A stretch of DNA of 64,000 bases, from assembly GCA_025359915.1 (NCBI GenBank), contig JANYDE010000042.1, positions 1-64,000 on the forward strand, given 5' to 3'. The position numbers and the translations under genes were made by a program. This document shows positions 26,838 to 34,778 of this stretch, one piece after another. Each line of letters opens with the position of its first letter. The stretch's first letter is position 1. This stretch comes from Chamaesiphon sp. 336R_metabinner_41. GTDB taxonomy: Bacteria; Cyanobacteriota; Cyanobacteriia; Cyanobacteriales; Chamaesiphonaceae. The notes beneath the pieces are model-generated. The model had not been told where the DNA came from and ran no database searches. It saw only the letters and a program-made list of their open reading frames with translations.

Positions 26838-27908
26838 TTAATTGAGACGAATGCAATCGATCATCTGCTCCAAATCTAGATAGCTATCGGCAGCCTTAAT
26901 TAATGCTGCTCCAGTATTCGATCTAAAACTAGCAACTTCGACTCGCTTCCCTTGACAGTGGCTTTGCTCGATCACATGTACAAAATCGGCATCACCCGAA
27001 ACAATGATGGCAGTATCATAATCATGAACCCGCTTGACTAATAACTCCGCTCCCAGTCTGAGATCGACATTGCCTTTTGTCGTACCATCTTGTCGGCGAA
27101 TTACATCTTGAGCTACTAACTCGATCTTTTTCCGTTTAAGTGCTTTAATAAACTCTTTTTGACCAACTCTCATATGATCTACAGCTATATAAGCAACAGC
27201 ATGACAATTTGGTGAAGTATCTTTTAGTAAAGCAAAAAGTCTCGTATAGTCGATCGATATTTTCCGCTTCTGTGCCGCACAGTGAAGATTAGCTTCATCA
27301 ATAAAAATGACAACTCTATCTGTCAAGGGTCTAATTGGCTCTTTTACTGTCTTAGGAAGATTTACTACCTCGATTTCTGGCTGGCGAACAGGTGTCTCTG
27401 CTATCAATAACAGCCGATCAAATTGCTCTTGCTGTTGTTGAAATTTTTGTTCCAAAATTGGCAACTGTTCCACTTCCCAAAGGCTTTGTTTATACTGAAT
27501 CTGGCGAAGTTTGCTCACTATCTGATTGAGACTAGTTTGTATATGAGCATCAGACTTAGTAGGTTCAGGGACGATTTTAGGGGTATTGTTTAGTGTTGCT
27601 AGTTTGTCATTCAATCGATCGATTCCAGACTGCGCTTGCGCAACTGCGAATTGATGCTGCTGGGCAGAATGTTGTAGCTTGACACTCTGCCGACGCTGCA
27701 TTTCAGTAGCTACTAATATGTGCAGTGTCAAGGGTAGAGTAGCAATCGCGGGTTGATGTAATGAAATTGATAGTAAAAGTCCAGCCAGCGATCCAATTGT
27801 GGAGATTTGATTGAGGTTTAGATCTGTTGGGAAGTAATGGCGGGAAAGAGCGGCAATAATGTCAGTCTTAGCAGAGATAAAACGGTTGGGAACTAGATAA
27901 GTTTTCAT
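26838..27908 (-). CDS. Membrane-anchored NYN-domain (LabA/DUF88-like) protein
   Basis: A 356-residue protein. The C-terminal 155 residues are a PIN-like NYN nuclease domain with all expected acidic positions: FIDEANL (D204), KGNVDLRLGAE, and VSGDADFVHVI. Such domains are predicted or known RNases. The N terminus carries one or two hydrophobic segments (about 36-68) and then a Gln-rich coiled coil (about 75-170), so the nuclease is probably tethered to the membrane. LabA itself, a Synechococcus clock output factor, lacks this extension. The gene is on the same strand as the STAND gene but separated from it by 324 bp containing the hairpin element. Confidence 0.85.
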   Translation of the reverse strand: MKTYLVPNRFISAKTDIIAALSRHYFPTDLNLNQISTIGSLAGLLLSISLHQPAIATLPLTLHILVATEMQRRQSVKLQHSAQQHQFAVAQAQSGIDRLNDKLATLNNTPKIVPEPTKSDAHIQTSLNQIVSKLRQIQYKQSLWEVEQLPILEQKFQQQQEQFDRLLLIAETPVRQPEIEVVNLPKTVKEPIRPLTDRVVIFIDEANLHCAAQKRKISIDYTRLFALLKDTSPNCHAVAYIAVDHMRVGQKEFIKALKRKKIELVAQDVIRRQDGTTKGNVDLRLGAELLVKRVHDYDTAIIVSGDADFVHVIEQSHCQGKRVEVASFRSNTGAALIKAADSYLDLEQMIDCIRLN

Positions 27909-28057
27909 GAATTTAATTTCCGGTAATCGATGAGCGAGTCATCTGTTGGGTATGACAATCATCATCTCAAAGCTACCCAGATCTGTCAGGAGGGGTTCGG
28001 TAGGAATTTTTAGTCGAAAGTTTACCGGAAAAGTAGGGAAAGGTAGGATCGGTTAAT

Positions 28058-28417
28058 TTAAGCATCCCATCGAGCAGATCCAAAACAACGATACATAGCA
28101 GTCGCCAGGATCGCGAGGATAGATCCCCGACTTCTCCGAGAAGTCGGGGATCTGATATGTCCTAAAGGTTCGAGTAAACCGTTGTGCGTAATTGCACGGG
28201 GGAACTTGAGACAGAACTTAAATCCCTGTGGCGTTTGGGCGATCCATCGATCGATAGTCACTCGATCTGGAGTAGCATAAAAGGTGGTATTCCCTTCGAC
28301 TGCGAGGAAATGATGGCTATATACGCGCAAAAAATCCTTCGATTGCGTCTTGGGTGGATAAACTTCACCTACCCACCCAGGATAAGACCATACAGCACAA
28401 CCGATTGAAATAGGCAT
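28058..28417 (-). pseudogene. Truncated DUF72 gene
   Basis: The first 95 residues from ATG 28417 match the start of DUF72 TIM-barrel proteins: ISIGCAVWSYPGWVGEVYPP, HFLAVEGNTTFYATP, GFKFCLKFPRAITH. Full DUF72 proteins are about 230-290 residues. Here the similarity ends where a 33-bp palindrome of family D begins (28121-28153). After it only about 20 unrelated residues precede the stop. The gene therefore looks cut by insertion of the palindrome or by a deletion ending at it. It lies just downstream of lepB on the same strand. Confidence 0.8.
28121..28153. repeat. 33-bp hairpin, dispersed family D, inside DUF72 relic
   Basis: Arms 28121-28135 and 28139-28153, loop CCG. The core CCCCGACTTCT is identical to the copy at 18536-18568; the outer two bases of each arm differ but still pair. 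Confidence 0.88.
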
Positions 28418-28431
28418 ATTTTTAGGAAGAT

Positions 28432-29061
28432 TTATTGATAATCTTGCTGGGGATTGATGCCACCAAGATGATTCATCGGCCAAAATCTAACTGTTGCTTT
28501 ACCGACAATTTTGTCTTTGGGTACAAAACCCCAATAGTGACTATCGTAGCTATTATTGCGGTTATCACCTAATACTAAATATTGACCTTTGGGGACGATT
28601 CCATCGGCAGTTAATTCGGTACTGCTCCAATTGTATTGAGGGGCTTCATCGAGATACTTTTCAGTGATAACTTTGCTATTGATATAGACTTTACCACCTT
28701 TGACTTCGATCCGATCGCCTGGTAAACCAATGACTCTTTTGATAAAGACATCTTTGAATTTTTGGTTGCCATCGGCATCTTTTTCTTTTTCCAGTTGGGC
28801 GGTAGGCTGGAAGACGACAATATCCCCACGAGCAGGATCGCTAAAACGATAACTGAGTTTATCGACGATTAATTTATCGTCAATTTGCAGTGTTGGCAGC
28901 ATCGAGCCGGAGGGAATATAAAAAGCCTGTGCGATAAACGTCCGAAATCCAAAGGCGAAAACAACACTCAAACCAATCGTTTTCAATGTTTCATTCCAGG
29001 GGGTTTCGATTCGGGCAGGATTAGATCGATCTGATTTGGTTTGAGGGTTTTGGCGATCCAT
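28432..29061 (-). CDS. lepB: Signal peptidase I (copy 1)
   Basis: A 209-residue S26 peptidase that cleaves Sec and Tat signal peptides at the membrane. One N-terminal membrane helix (about 26-45) precedes the catalytic serine in IPSGSMLPTL (Ser53). The catalytic lysine is in FIKRVIGLPGD (Lys108), and GDNRNNSYDSHYWGFV is the conserved box E. It is the distal copy of a tandem pair; the second copy begins 100 bp upstream on the same strand and is very similar. Loops such as KEKDADGNQKFKD differ between them. Confidence 0.96.
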   Translation of the reverse strand: MDRQNPQTKSDRSNPARIETPWNETLKTIGLSVVFAFGFRTFIAQAFYIPSGSMLPTLQIDDKLIVDKLSYRFSDPARGDIVVFQPTAQLEKEKDADGNQKFKDVFIKRVIGLPGDRIEVKGGKVYINSKVITEKYLDEAPQYNWSSTELTADGIVPKGQYLVLGDNRNNSYDSHYWGFVPKDKIVGKATVRFWPMNHLGGINPQQDYQ

Positions 29062-29065
29062 GTTA

Positions 29066-29090
29066 ATAGTGGATAGTGGATAGTGGATAG
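29066..29090. repeat. Tandem heptamer ATAGTGG, 3.5 units
   Basis: Begins four bases upstream of the lepB copy 1 start codon, in the gap between the two lepB genes. Confidence 0.88.
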
Positions 29091-29133
29091 CTAAATTTTT
29101 AGAATGGAGTTTAGATCCATTGTTTTTTTGACT

Positions 29134-29168
29134 TTACTTATTACTTAGTACTTATTACTTATTACTTA
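29134..29168. repeat. Tandem heptamer TTACTTA, five units
   Basis: Four perfect units and one with a single change. It overlaps the end of lepB copy 2, and the array supplies its stop codon (29162-29164). Confidence 0.88.
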
Positions 29169-29863
29169 TAATCCGGCTGCGGATCGATGCCACCAACTCG
29201 TTTAATCGGCCAAAATCTCAGTGTTGCTTTGCCGACAATTCGATCTTTGGGTACAAAACCCCAGTAGTGACTATCATAACTATTGTTGCGATTGTCCCCC
29301 AATACTAGATAATGACCTTCAGGTACTCGACCATCCTTCGGCCATGCAACGGGATGATCGCCACTAGTTTCGGTATCTGTAGTACTCCAGTCTTGCCCAG
29401 GAGCTTCATCGAGATATTTCTCTGAGAGAATCTTGCCATTGATGTAAACTTTACCGCGTTTGACATCAAGTCGATCGCCAGGTAAACCGATTACTCGCTT
29501 GATAAAAGCATCTTTATAGTTTTCTTTTTCCAGTTGAGGCGTAGGATTGAAGACAACGATATCACCACGGACGGGATTAGCAAAGCGATAACTAATTTTA
29601 TCAATGATTAATCGATCGTCAATCTGTAATGTGGGCAACATCGAGCCTGATGGAATAAAACGCGCCTCAGCTACAAAACTCCGAATCCCAAACGCTAAGA
29701 CAGCACTCAATCCAATTGTCTTAAGGGTTTCTATCCACGGATTTTCCGTTGTGGCGGTTGGTGTCGAGCTGCTAGGATCGGCGACAAATTTATGATTTTG
29801 CTCGTTACTAGCTTCAGGTTCTGGAGTAGTCTCAGATTCCGATTGAGGCTGTTCGTAATCCAT
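29162..29863 (-). CDS. lepB: Signal peptidase I (copy 2)
   Basis: A 233-residue S26 signal peptidase with the same layout as its neighbour. An acidic, Ser/Thr/Pro-rich cytosolic N-terminal tail (1-42) is followed by one membrane helix (about 48-66), Ser74 in IPSGSMLPTL, Lys122 in FIKRVIGLPGD and the GDNRNNSYDSHYWGFV box. The long N-terminal tail distinguishes it from copy 1. Cyanobacteria often have two signal peptidases, with different locations or roles in some species. Tandem placement suggests local duplication. Confidence 0.96.
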   Translation of the reverse strand: MDYEQPQSESETTPEPEASNEQNHKFVADPSSSTPTATTENPWIETLKTIGLSAVLAFGIRSFVAEARFIPSGSMLPTLQIDDRLIIDKISYRFANPVRGDIVVFNPTPQLEKENYKDAFIKRVIGLPGDRLDVKRGKVYINGKILSEKYLDEAPGQDWSTTDTETSGDHPVAWPKDGRVPEGHYLVLGDNRNNSYDSHYWGFVPKDRIVGKATLRFWPIKRVGGIDPQPDYK

Positions 29864-30141
29864 AAGAATGTTTGAATGGGATATAAATTAAGTGAATGAG
29901 TTTAAATTGGGCGATATTTCGAGTGCGTGACGATCGAGATCGATCTCATTTTAAACTACACGTTGGCGAATGTCTCTGGGGGCATCAATTTTCAAACAAA
30001 CACCACGATCGTACTGTAAAATCTTACTCAGATAGCAAACAATCAGGCGATCGAATCTAAATTTGTTGGACGATCGACCAAATCTTGAGCAAAATTGTCC
30101 TGACTATTAAATTATACTGCCCTTTATTTGAACGATCGAGT

Positions 30142-31467
30142 ATGAACGTATCTTCTTTGCTAATCCGTCATGCTCGGATCTTACTGGCTGATGGTAAATG
30201 GTTGACTGGCGATGTTTTGGTCAGAGATGAGCGCATTGTTGAGATTGCCGCTAATATTACTACTACTGATGTGAGTAGAGAGATTGACGCAACTGGGTTG
30301 ATTTTGTTGCCCGGTATCATCGATCCTCAAGTCCATTTTCGGGAACCAGGTTTGGAGCATAAGGAAGATCTGACAACAGCTAGTCATGCTTGTGCCAAAG
30401 GTGGGGTGACATCGTTTCTAGAGATGCCCAATACTAATCCATTGACGATCACTCAAGCCGCGCTGGATGATAAACTCGATCGAGCATCCCAGAAAAGCAT
30501 CGTCAATTATGGCTTCTTTATCGGAGCGACTCCGGCGAATCTCCCAGACATTCGTTCTGCGACACCTACCTGCGGCATCAAGGTGTTTATGGGTTCCGCG
30601 CATGGAGATTTGCTCGTTGGTACTGCTGCCGTTTTAGAACCGATTTTTGCCCAGGGAGATCGCTTAATTGCCGTTCATGCCGAAGATCAAGCCCGCATCA
30701 ATCAGCGCAAACAAGAATTCGCCGGAATTACCGATCCTGCTATTCATTCCCAAATTCAAGACAATCAAGCTGCTCTCAATGCAACGCAACTCGCGCTAGA
30801 TTTATCGAAAAAATACCAACGGCGGCTACATATCCTCCATCTCTCTACAGCGGAAGAAGTCGAACTTCTGCGCCAAGATAAACCAGCTTGGGTGACTGCC
30901 GAAGTCACTCCCCAGCATTTGGTGCTAAATACCGATGCCTATGCCAAAATCGGTACCCTCGCTCAGATGAATCCACCCCTGCGCAGCCACCATGATAATC
31001 AAGTATTATGGGCAGGATTATTGGATGGGACAATCGATTTTATCGCCACAGATCACGCACCACATACATTAGCGGAAAAAGCTAAAGGCTATCCAAATAC
31101 GCCATCAGGAATGCCTGGAGTCGAAACAGCTCTACCCGTGATGTTAACCCAAGCCGTCGCTGGCAAATGTTCGATCGAGCAAGTCTCAAATTGGATGTCT
31201 ACCGCTGTCGCCAAAGCTTATAATATCCCCAATAAAGGCTCGATCTCGATCGGCTATGATGCCGATTTAGTATTAGTCGATGTCGAAAATTATCATCCCG
31301 TAGAACGCAAAGATATCGTCAGCAAATGCGGCTGGAGTCCTTTTGAAGGTTGGAATCTGACTGGTTATCCAGTTTATACGATCGTCAATGGCAATATCGT
31401 CTACGAAAAAGGTGCGATTAGATCGACAATCAAAGGCAAAGCTCTAAGATTCGATCGAAGTGCTTAA
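30142..31467 (+). CDS. pyrC: Dihydroorotase
   Basis: A 441-residue amidohydrolase that interconverts carbamoyl-aspartate and dihydroorotate in pyrimidine synthesis. DPQVHFREPG carries the first metal-binding histidines, HLSTAEEV and DHAPHT the later ones. Length and motifs fit the class I type. I use ATG 30142 (MNVSSLLIRHARIL) because the family normally starts close to this strand; the frame is open 19 codons further. Upstream 29864-30141 holds only AT-rich promoter-like sequence between divergent genes. Confidence 0.94.
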   Translation: MNVSSLLIRHARILLADGKWLTGDVLVRDERIVEIAANITTTDVSREIDATGLILLPGIIDPQVHFREPGLEHKEDLTTASHACAKGGVTSFLEMPNTNPLTITQAALDDKLDRASQKSIVNYGFFIGATPANLPDIRSATPTCGIKVFMGSAHGDLLVGTAAVLEPIFAQGDRLIAVHAEDQARINQRKQEFAGITDPAIHSQIQDNQAALNATQLALDLSKKYQRRLHILHLSTAEEVELLRQDKPAWVTAEVTPQHLVLNTDAYAKIGTLAQMNPPLRSHHDNQVLWAGLLDGTIDFIATDHAPHTLAEKAKGYPNTPSGMPGVETALPVMLTQAVAGKCSIEQVSNWMSTAVAKAYNIPNKGSISIGYDADLVLVDVENYHPVERKDIVSKCGWSPFEGWNLTGYPVYTIVNGNIVYEKGAIRSTIKGKALRFDRSA

Positions 31468-31470
31468 ACT

Positions 31471-31495
31471 AATTATTAATTATTAATTATTAATT
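31471..31495. repeat. Tandem heptamer TTAATTA-type, 3.5 units
   Basis: AATTATTAATTATT pattern starting four bases after the pyrC stop. Confidence 0.85.
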
Positions 31496-31592
31496 GGTTT
31501 TTTATGATGGTGATTTAAACCCGACTCTAAAAAAAATCCACCCAAGACCGCACTTTTCGCTAAACAACTAAACCACCATTCACTCCAGATAT

Positions 31593-31808
31593 CTAATTTA
31601 ACACTAGAGAAGAAGTCGCTCTTTGCTGCTGCTGTTCTAGTTTATTTTGCTTATGAGTATTCAAATCATGACGATGATTTGAATTGTAAATACGATTAGC
31701 TACAATTATACAAACAAATCCAATAATTATGATTCTTTCACAATAATCTTTTAAATACTTGTTAGCATTAACTCGCTCCAAGAGCAATGTAAAGGGTTGA
31801 GGCTTCAT
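31593..31808 (-). CDS. possible small membrane protein
   Basis: A 71-residue frame from ATG 31808. It has one hydrophobic segment (IIIIGFVCIIVANRIY, about 25-40) flanked by a basic N terminus and a His/Asn/Gln-rich polar tail. GAGGT lies upstream but about 14 bases away, which is weak support. It is the only candidate in the 470-bp gap 31468-31937, which otherwise holds the heptamer array and AT-rich sequence. It could be a real single-pass protein or chance. Confidence 0.35.
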   Translation of the reverse strand: MKPQPFTLLLERVNANKYLKDYCERIIIIGFVCIIVANRIYNSNHRHDLNTHKQNKLEQQQQRATSSLVLN

Positions 31809-31937
31809 CGTTCTTTATTATTTACCTCGATTATGCAGTACGATAAAGCAGTTGAGTGTGATATCGATCTCAAGTATTTTATGGAACTTTATTACAGCAT
31901 TACGTCACCTTGCGCACGAAAAGTTCGAGTGCTGATT

Positions 31938-32630
31938 CTAACTAATTAATAGTTGGTTGACAAAGAAGGCTAAACCCGCCCCTGTCAAAGGAACGGAGAT
32001 ATTATCAAAACCCCATTGAGCGATCGATTCTACGGCTGTAGCGGCAATTGCTACCGGAATTCCGACTACCCAAGTTTGCCATATATTACCTTGAACGCTA
32101 AATAAGATGATCGACACGATCGTATAACTAACTAGTAGCATGGTTGATGTCCCTTCCCAGCTTTTGGTATTGCCGAGAATAGTATAGGGATGTCTGCCAA
32201 ATTTCTGGCCAATAATTGCCGCTAATCCGTCACCCCAAGCCATAATCAGAATGCCAATTACCCCATAGTGAGGCAGATTTAGATGCCAAAATATCGCTGT
32301 CAATATTCCAATACTGACACTATAAAAAAATGTACCTAAACTCTTGCGCCCAACACTATTTACTCCTGGTAAAATTGGGAAACGGTAAGAGAGGAGTGTG
32401 ATAATCCCTGCTAATACCGCAGAGGTAATTCCCACCCAAGCAGGTAGTTGGAATAACCAAGCAATCAACATGACATTCCCCGTACCGATATGCACCACTT
32501 TGCGGACATGTTCAGGTTTGGTATCGGTGCAACGATGTAACAGTTCGGCAGAAATCACGATCGAGCCAACATATGCTGGAACTGTAGCAATTCGTAACCA
32601 GAGAGTGGAGTCAGCAACAAATGTTTGCAT
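31938..32630 (-). CDS. Phytol kinase-like (dolichol/polyprenol kinase family) membrane protein
   Basis: A 230-residue polytopic protein with about six to seven hydrophobic helices. Family signs are EHVRKVVHIGTGN near the start, YRFPILPGVNSVGRKSLGTFFYS, MAWGDGLAAIIGQKFGRHPY and the segment KSWEGTSTMLLVSY. These fit CTP-dependent kinases of the VTE5/dolichol kinase group, which salvage phytol from chlorophyll for tocopherol and other prenyl lipids. The substrate is inferred. It is divergent from yidD with only 17 bp between start codons. Confidence 0.85.
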   Translation of the reverse strand: MQTFVADSTLWLRIATVPAYVGSIVISAELLHRCTDTKPEHVRKVVHIGTGNVMLIAWLFQLPAWVGITSAVLAGIITLLSYRFPILPGVNSVGRKSLGTFFYSVSIGILTAIFWHLNLPHYGVIGILIMAWGDGLAAIIGQKFGRHPYTILGNTKSWEGTSTMLLVSYTIVSIILFSVQGNIWQTWVVGIPVAIAATAVESIAQWGFDNISVPLTGAGLAFFVNQLLIS

Positions 32631-32647
32631 TTCAATAGTTTAATGTC

Positions 32648-32878
32648 ATGAAAAAAAGTTTAATCCGATCGATCCGCATTTACCAACGATTTATTTCTAG
32701 TTTATTACCACCTAGTTGTCGATTTACACCAAGTTGCTCTCAATATGCGATCGAAGCGATCGACAGGTTTGGTACAATCCATGGTGGCTATTTAGCAACC
32801 ATGCGGATTTGTCGCTGTCATCCCTTTCATCCTGGTGGCTACGATCCCGTTCCCGAAATCCCTAAAGATTCAGAGTGA
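32648..32878 (+). CDS. yidD: Membrane protein insertion efficiency factor YidD
   Basis: A 76-residue protein with the full YidD signature: [28 protein letters not shown], then [24 protein letters not shown]. YidD aids YidC-dependent insertion of inner membrane proteins and is bound to the membrane through its amphipathic N terminus. No Shine-Dalgarno is visible before ATG 32648. The next gene starts 51 bp later on the same strand across an octamer array. Confidence 0.95.
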   Translation: MKKSLIRSIRIYQRFISSLLPPSCRFTPSCSQYAIEAIDRFGTIHGGYLATMRICRCHPFHPGGYDPVPEIPKDSE

Positions 32879-32890
32879 ATAGTGAATAGA

Positions 32891-32928
32891 GTCCCCCAGT
32901 CCCCCAGTCCCTCCGTCCCCCCGTCCCC
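32891..32928. repeat. Tandem octamer GTCCCCCA-type, about 4.7 units
   Basis: GTCCCC recurs every eight bases from 32891. The array ends directly at the ATG of the dipeptidase gene (32929), leaving no room for a ribosome site. Confidence 0.85.
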
Positions 32929-33636
32929 ATGAAACCTTATCGTCAAGTACCCATCCAAGAATGTGGCGAACCATTAGTAGCAATTCCCTTGCGGTTGTTT
33001 GCGGTTGAGACACCTCACCCGTACATGAAATGCGGTGCAGATTATGAGGGTAAGTCACCTTATTATCTCCGTCAAGGGGTACTCGATCGAGTAATTCAGG
33101 CACAGGAGCGATTGCAACAATTACATTCTGGCTGGCGGATCCAAATTTTTGATGCCTATCGTCCGGTCGAGGTGCAAGAATATATGGTTAATTATACTTT
33201 TCGGCAGGCAGTAGCCGATCGAAATTTAGACCTGGCTAAACTCTCAGATGCAGAGACAGCGGCAATTTTTCAGGATGTATATCAGATTTGGGCGATTCCG
33301 AGTTTCGATCTGGAGACACCACCACCCCATAGCACTGGAGCCGCGATCGATATTACAATAGTCGATGAAGATGGAAAAACGATTGATATGGGTTCACCCA
33401 TCGATGAAATGTCGGATCGATCTTTACCAGGACATTTTGCCAATTCTGAAGATCCCGTAGAGCAACAATATCAGCACAATCGGCAACTACTCGATCGCAT
33501 TATGACTGATGCTGGATTTCGTCGTCATCCAAGCGAATGGTGGCATTTCTCGATCGGCGATCAACTCTGGGCATGGTTAAATAATCAAAGCGATCCTCAG
33601 CACCCAATTCCAGCTTATTATGGGAGAGCTGTTTAG
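32929..33636 (+). CDS. D-Ala-D-Ala dipeptidase, VanX/DdpX type (M15D)
   Basis: A 235-residue zinc peptidase. The metal site is HSTGAAIDITI (HxxGxxxD) together with the late EWWHFS (catalytic Glu and third ligand). IFDAYRP is the conserved Arg-containing strand. Enzymes of this type split D-alanyl-D-alanine or other cell wall dipeptides. No VanA or VanH genes are nearby, so a turnover role is more likely than vancomycin resistance. There is no signal peptide, so it is probably cytosolic. ATG 32929 immediately follows a GTCCCC octamer array, so translation may depend on the upstream yidD transcript or be SD-independent. Confidence 0.92.
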   Translation: MKPYRQVPIQECGEPLVAIPLRLFAVETPHPYMKCGADYEGKSPYYLRQGVLDRVIQAQERLQQLHSGWRIQIFDAYRPVEVQEYMVNYTFRQAVADRNLDLAKLSDAETAAIFQDVYQIWAIPSFDLETPPPHSTGAAIDITIVDEDGKTIDMGSPIDEMSDRSLPGHFANSEDPVEQQYQHNRQLLDRIMTDAGFRRHPSEWWHFSIGDQLWAWLNNQSDPQHPIPAYYGRAV

Positions 33637-33691
33637 TGAGTAGTCACTGAATAGCTGTAAAATAAATAACAGCTAACAAATAACAAATTCC

Positions 33692-34060
33692 ATGAGTGTC
33701 TTTGTCCTATTATTTAATGCGCGAACTGATAACGAGGGAATTTATTCAACTCAAGTTGGCGACAGAAATGTGATCCTCATGTTTGAACAAGAGGATGACG
33801 CAGTGCGTTATGCGGACCAATTAGAAGCAGAAGATTTTCCCAAGCCGACAGTCGAAGGGATCGATCCTGAAGAGATCGAAGAATTTTGTCAAGACTCTGA
33901 CTATGATTGCATCTTGGTGACTGCCGAAATGCTGGTAACGCCACCTTCGCAGAATTTGGAAGAAACAGATTGGCAGCCAGAAGGACGCAAAAAATCTCAA
34001 GCTGATGACGATAGTATCGATCTCGAAGCCATGCGGAAACGGTTGGAAAGACTACTCTAA
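33692..34060 (+). CDS. DUF3110 protein
   Basis: A 122-residue protein with the DUF3110 domain in residues 1-75: MSVFVLLFNARTDNEGIYS, then VILMFEQEDDAVRYADQLEAEDFP. This family is found mainly in cyanobacteria and plastids. The C-terminal 40 residues are acidic and end in a short helix (LEAMRKRLERLL). The function is not known. It is 55 bp after the dipeptidase gene on the same strand. Confidence 0.85.
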   Translation: MSVFVLLFNARTDNEGIYSTQVGDRNVILMFEQEDDAVRYADQLEAEDFPKPTVEGIDPEEIEEFCQDSDYDCILVTAEMLVTPPSQNLEETDWQPEGRKKSQADDDSIDLEAMRKRLERLL

Positions 34061-34261
34061 TCGGCATGTTTAGGAGCTATTTCCCAAGTTTTTCGCACAG
34101 CGATGACTGGTAGGTACGAACAACGGCAGGATTTAGCTGATACACCGATTCCGCTAGTTGCCAGGATTCCAGTATTGCCTAGTTGGGGACTAGAAGGCTT
34201 TCTACGTGCCCTATTTGAGCCATTAGGTTATGAGGCTTCATTTTCGCCGATTATCCCCTAG
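34061..34261 (+). pseudogene. Relic of a Hen1-type RNA 3'-end methyltransferase (N-terminal region)
   Basis: Reading on in frame from just after the DUF3110 stop gives about 66 residues ending at TAG 34259-34261. The segment GAISQVFRTAMTGRYEQRQ, then VLPSWGLEGFLRALFEPLGYEA, closely follows the consensus of the bacterial Hen1 N-terminal domain (VLPCRGGExFLRxLFEPLGYEV). The rest of Hen1, including the methyltransferase domain, is missing. A shorter frame with its own ATG at 34103 exists but is probably not a functional gene. Confidence 0.7.
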
Positions 34262-34276
34262 TTGATAAGCATTACA

Positions 34277-34771
34277 ATGACTCAATCGATTCTTTCATTT
34301 CCTTCGCCTAGCAATGATTATCATCGAGAGCATATTGCGATCATGCTGGAGAACTTAAAGAGATGGACAAAATACGATCTGATTAAAGACTATGGATTTT
34401 CGCTAGAAACATTGAGCGAACAAGTATTCAATGCGGACTTCTATTTGTTAAGCCATAATACTGAATCAGATCCAGTTTTGACTTATGGCAACAAACAAGT
34501 ACTAGCACAATGGGAAGTGTCATGGGAAGAATTGATAACTATGCACTCTAAAGATACAGCAAAACCGATCGATCAATCAGATCGATCGATCGTCATGGCA
34601 CAGGTAAAAGCACACAATTATATCAATGGCTATAGTGGTATACGTGTCAGTAAGACCGGAAAAGAATTTCAGATTTTAGATGGAATTGTTTGGAATTTAT
34701 TTGCAAACGATGGCACTTTTTATGGACAGGCTGCTTGGTTTAAATCAGTAAAAAGCAACGATAATTTATAA
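34277..34771 (+). CDS. MEKHLA-domain protein (PAS-like)
   Basis: From ATG 34277 it encodes 164 residues with the MEKHLA domain: FYLLSHNTESDPVLTYGNKQVLAQWEVSWEELITMHSKDTA, followed by YINGYSGIRVSKTGKEFQI and an aromatic end (YGQAAWF). MEKHLA is a PAS-related sensory fold first described in plant and bacterial proteins. No partner domain is present. It starts 15 bp after the Hen1 relic, and a TTG at 34262 is an alternative start. A small ligand-binding or sensory role is likely. Confidence 0.8.
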   Translation: MTQSILSFPSPSNDYHREHIAIMLENLKRWTKYDLIKDYGFSLETLSEQVFNADFYLLSHNTESDPVLTYGNKQVLAQWEVSWEELITMHSKDTAKPIDQSDRSIVMAQVKAHNYINGYSGIRVSKTGKEFQILDGIVWNLFANDGTFYGQAAWFKSVKSNDNL

Positions 34772-34778
34772 TATCTTC

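Noticed and set aside
32929-33636. VanX-type gene as part of a vancomycin resistance cluster
   Set aside because: No VanA ligase, VanH dehydrogenase or VanRS regulators are in the neighbourhood.
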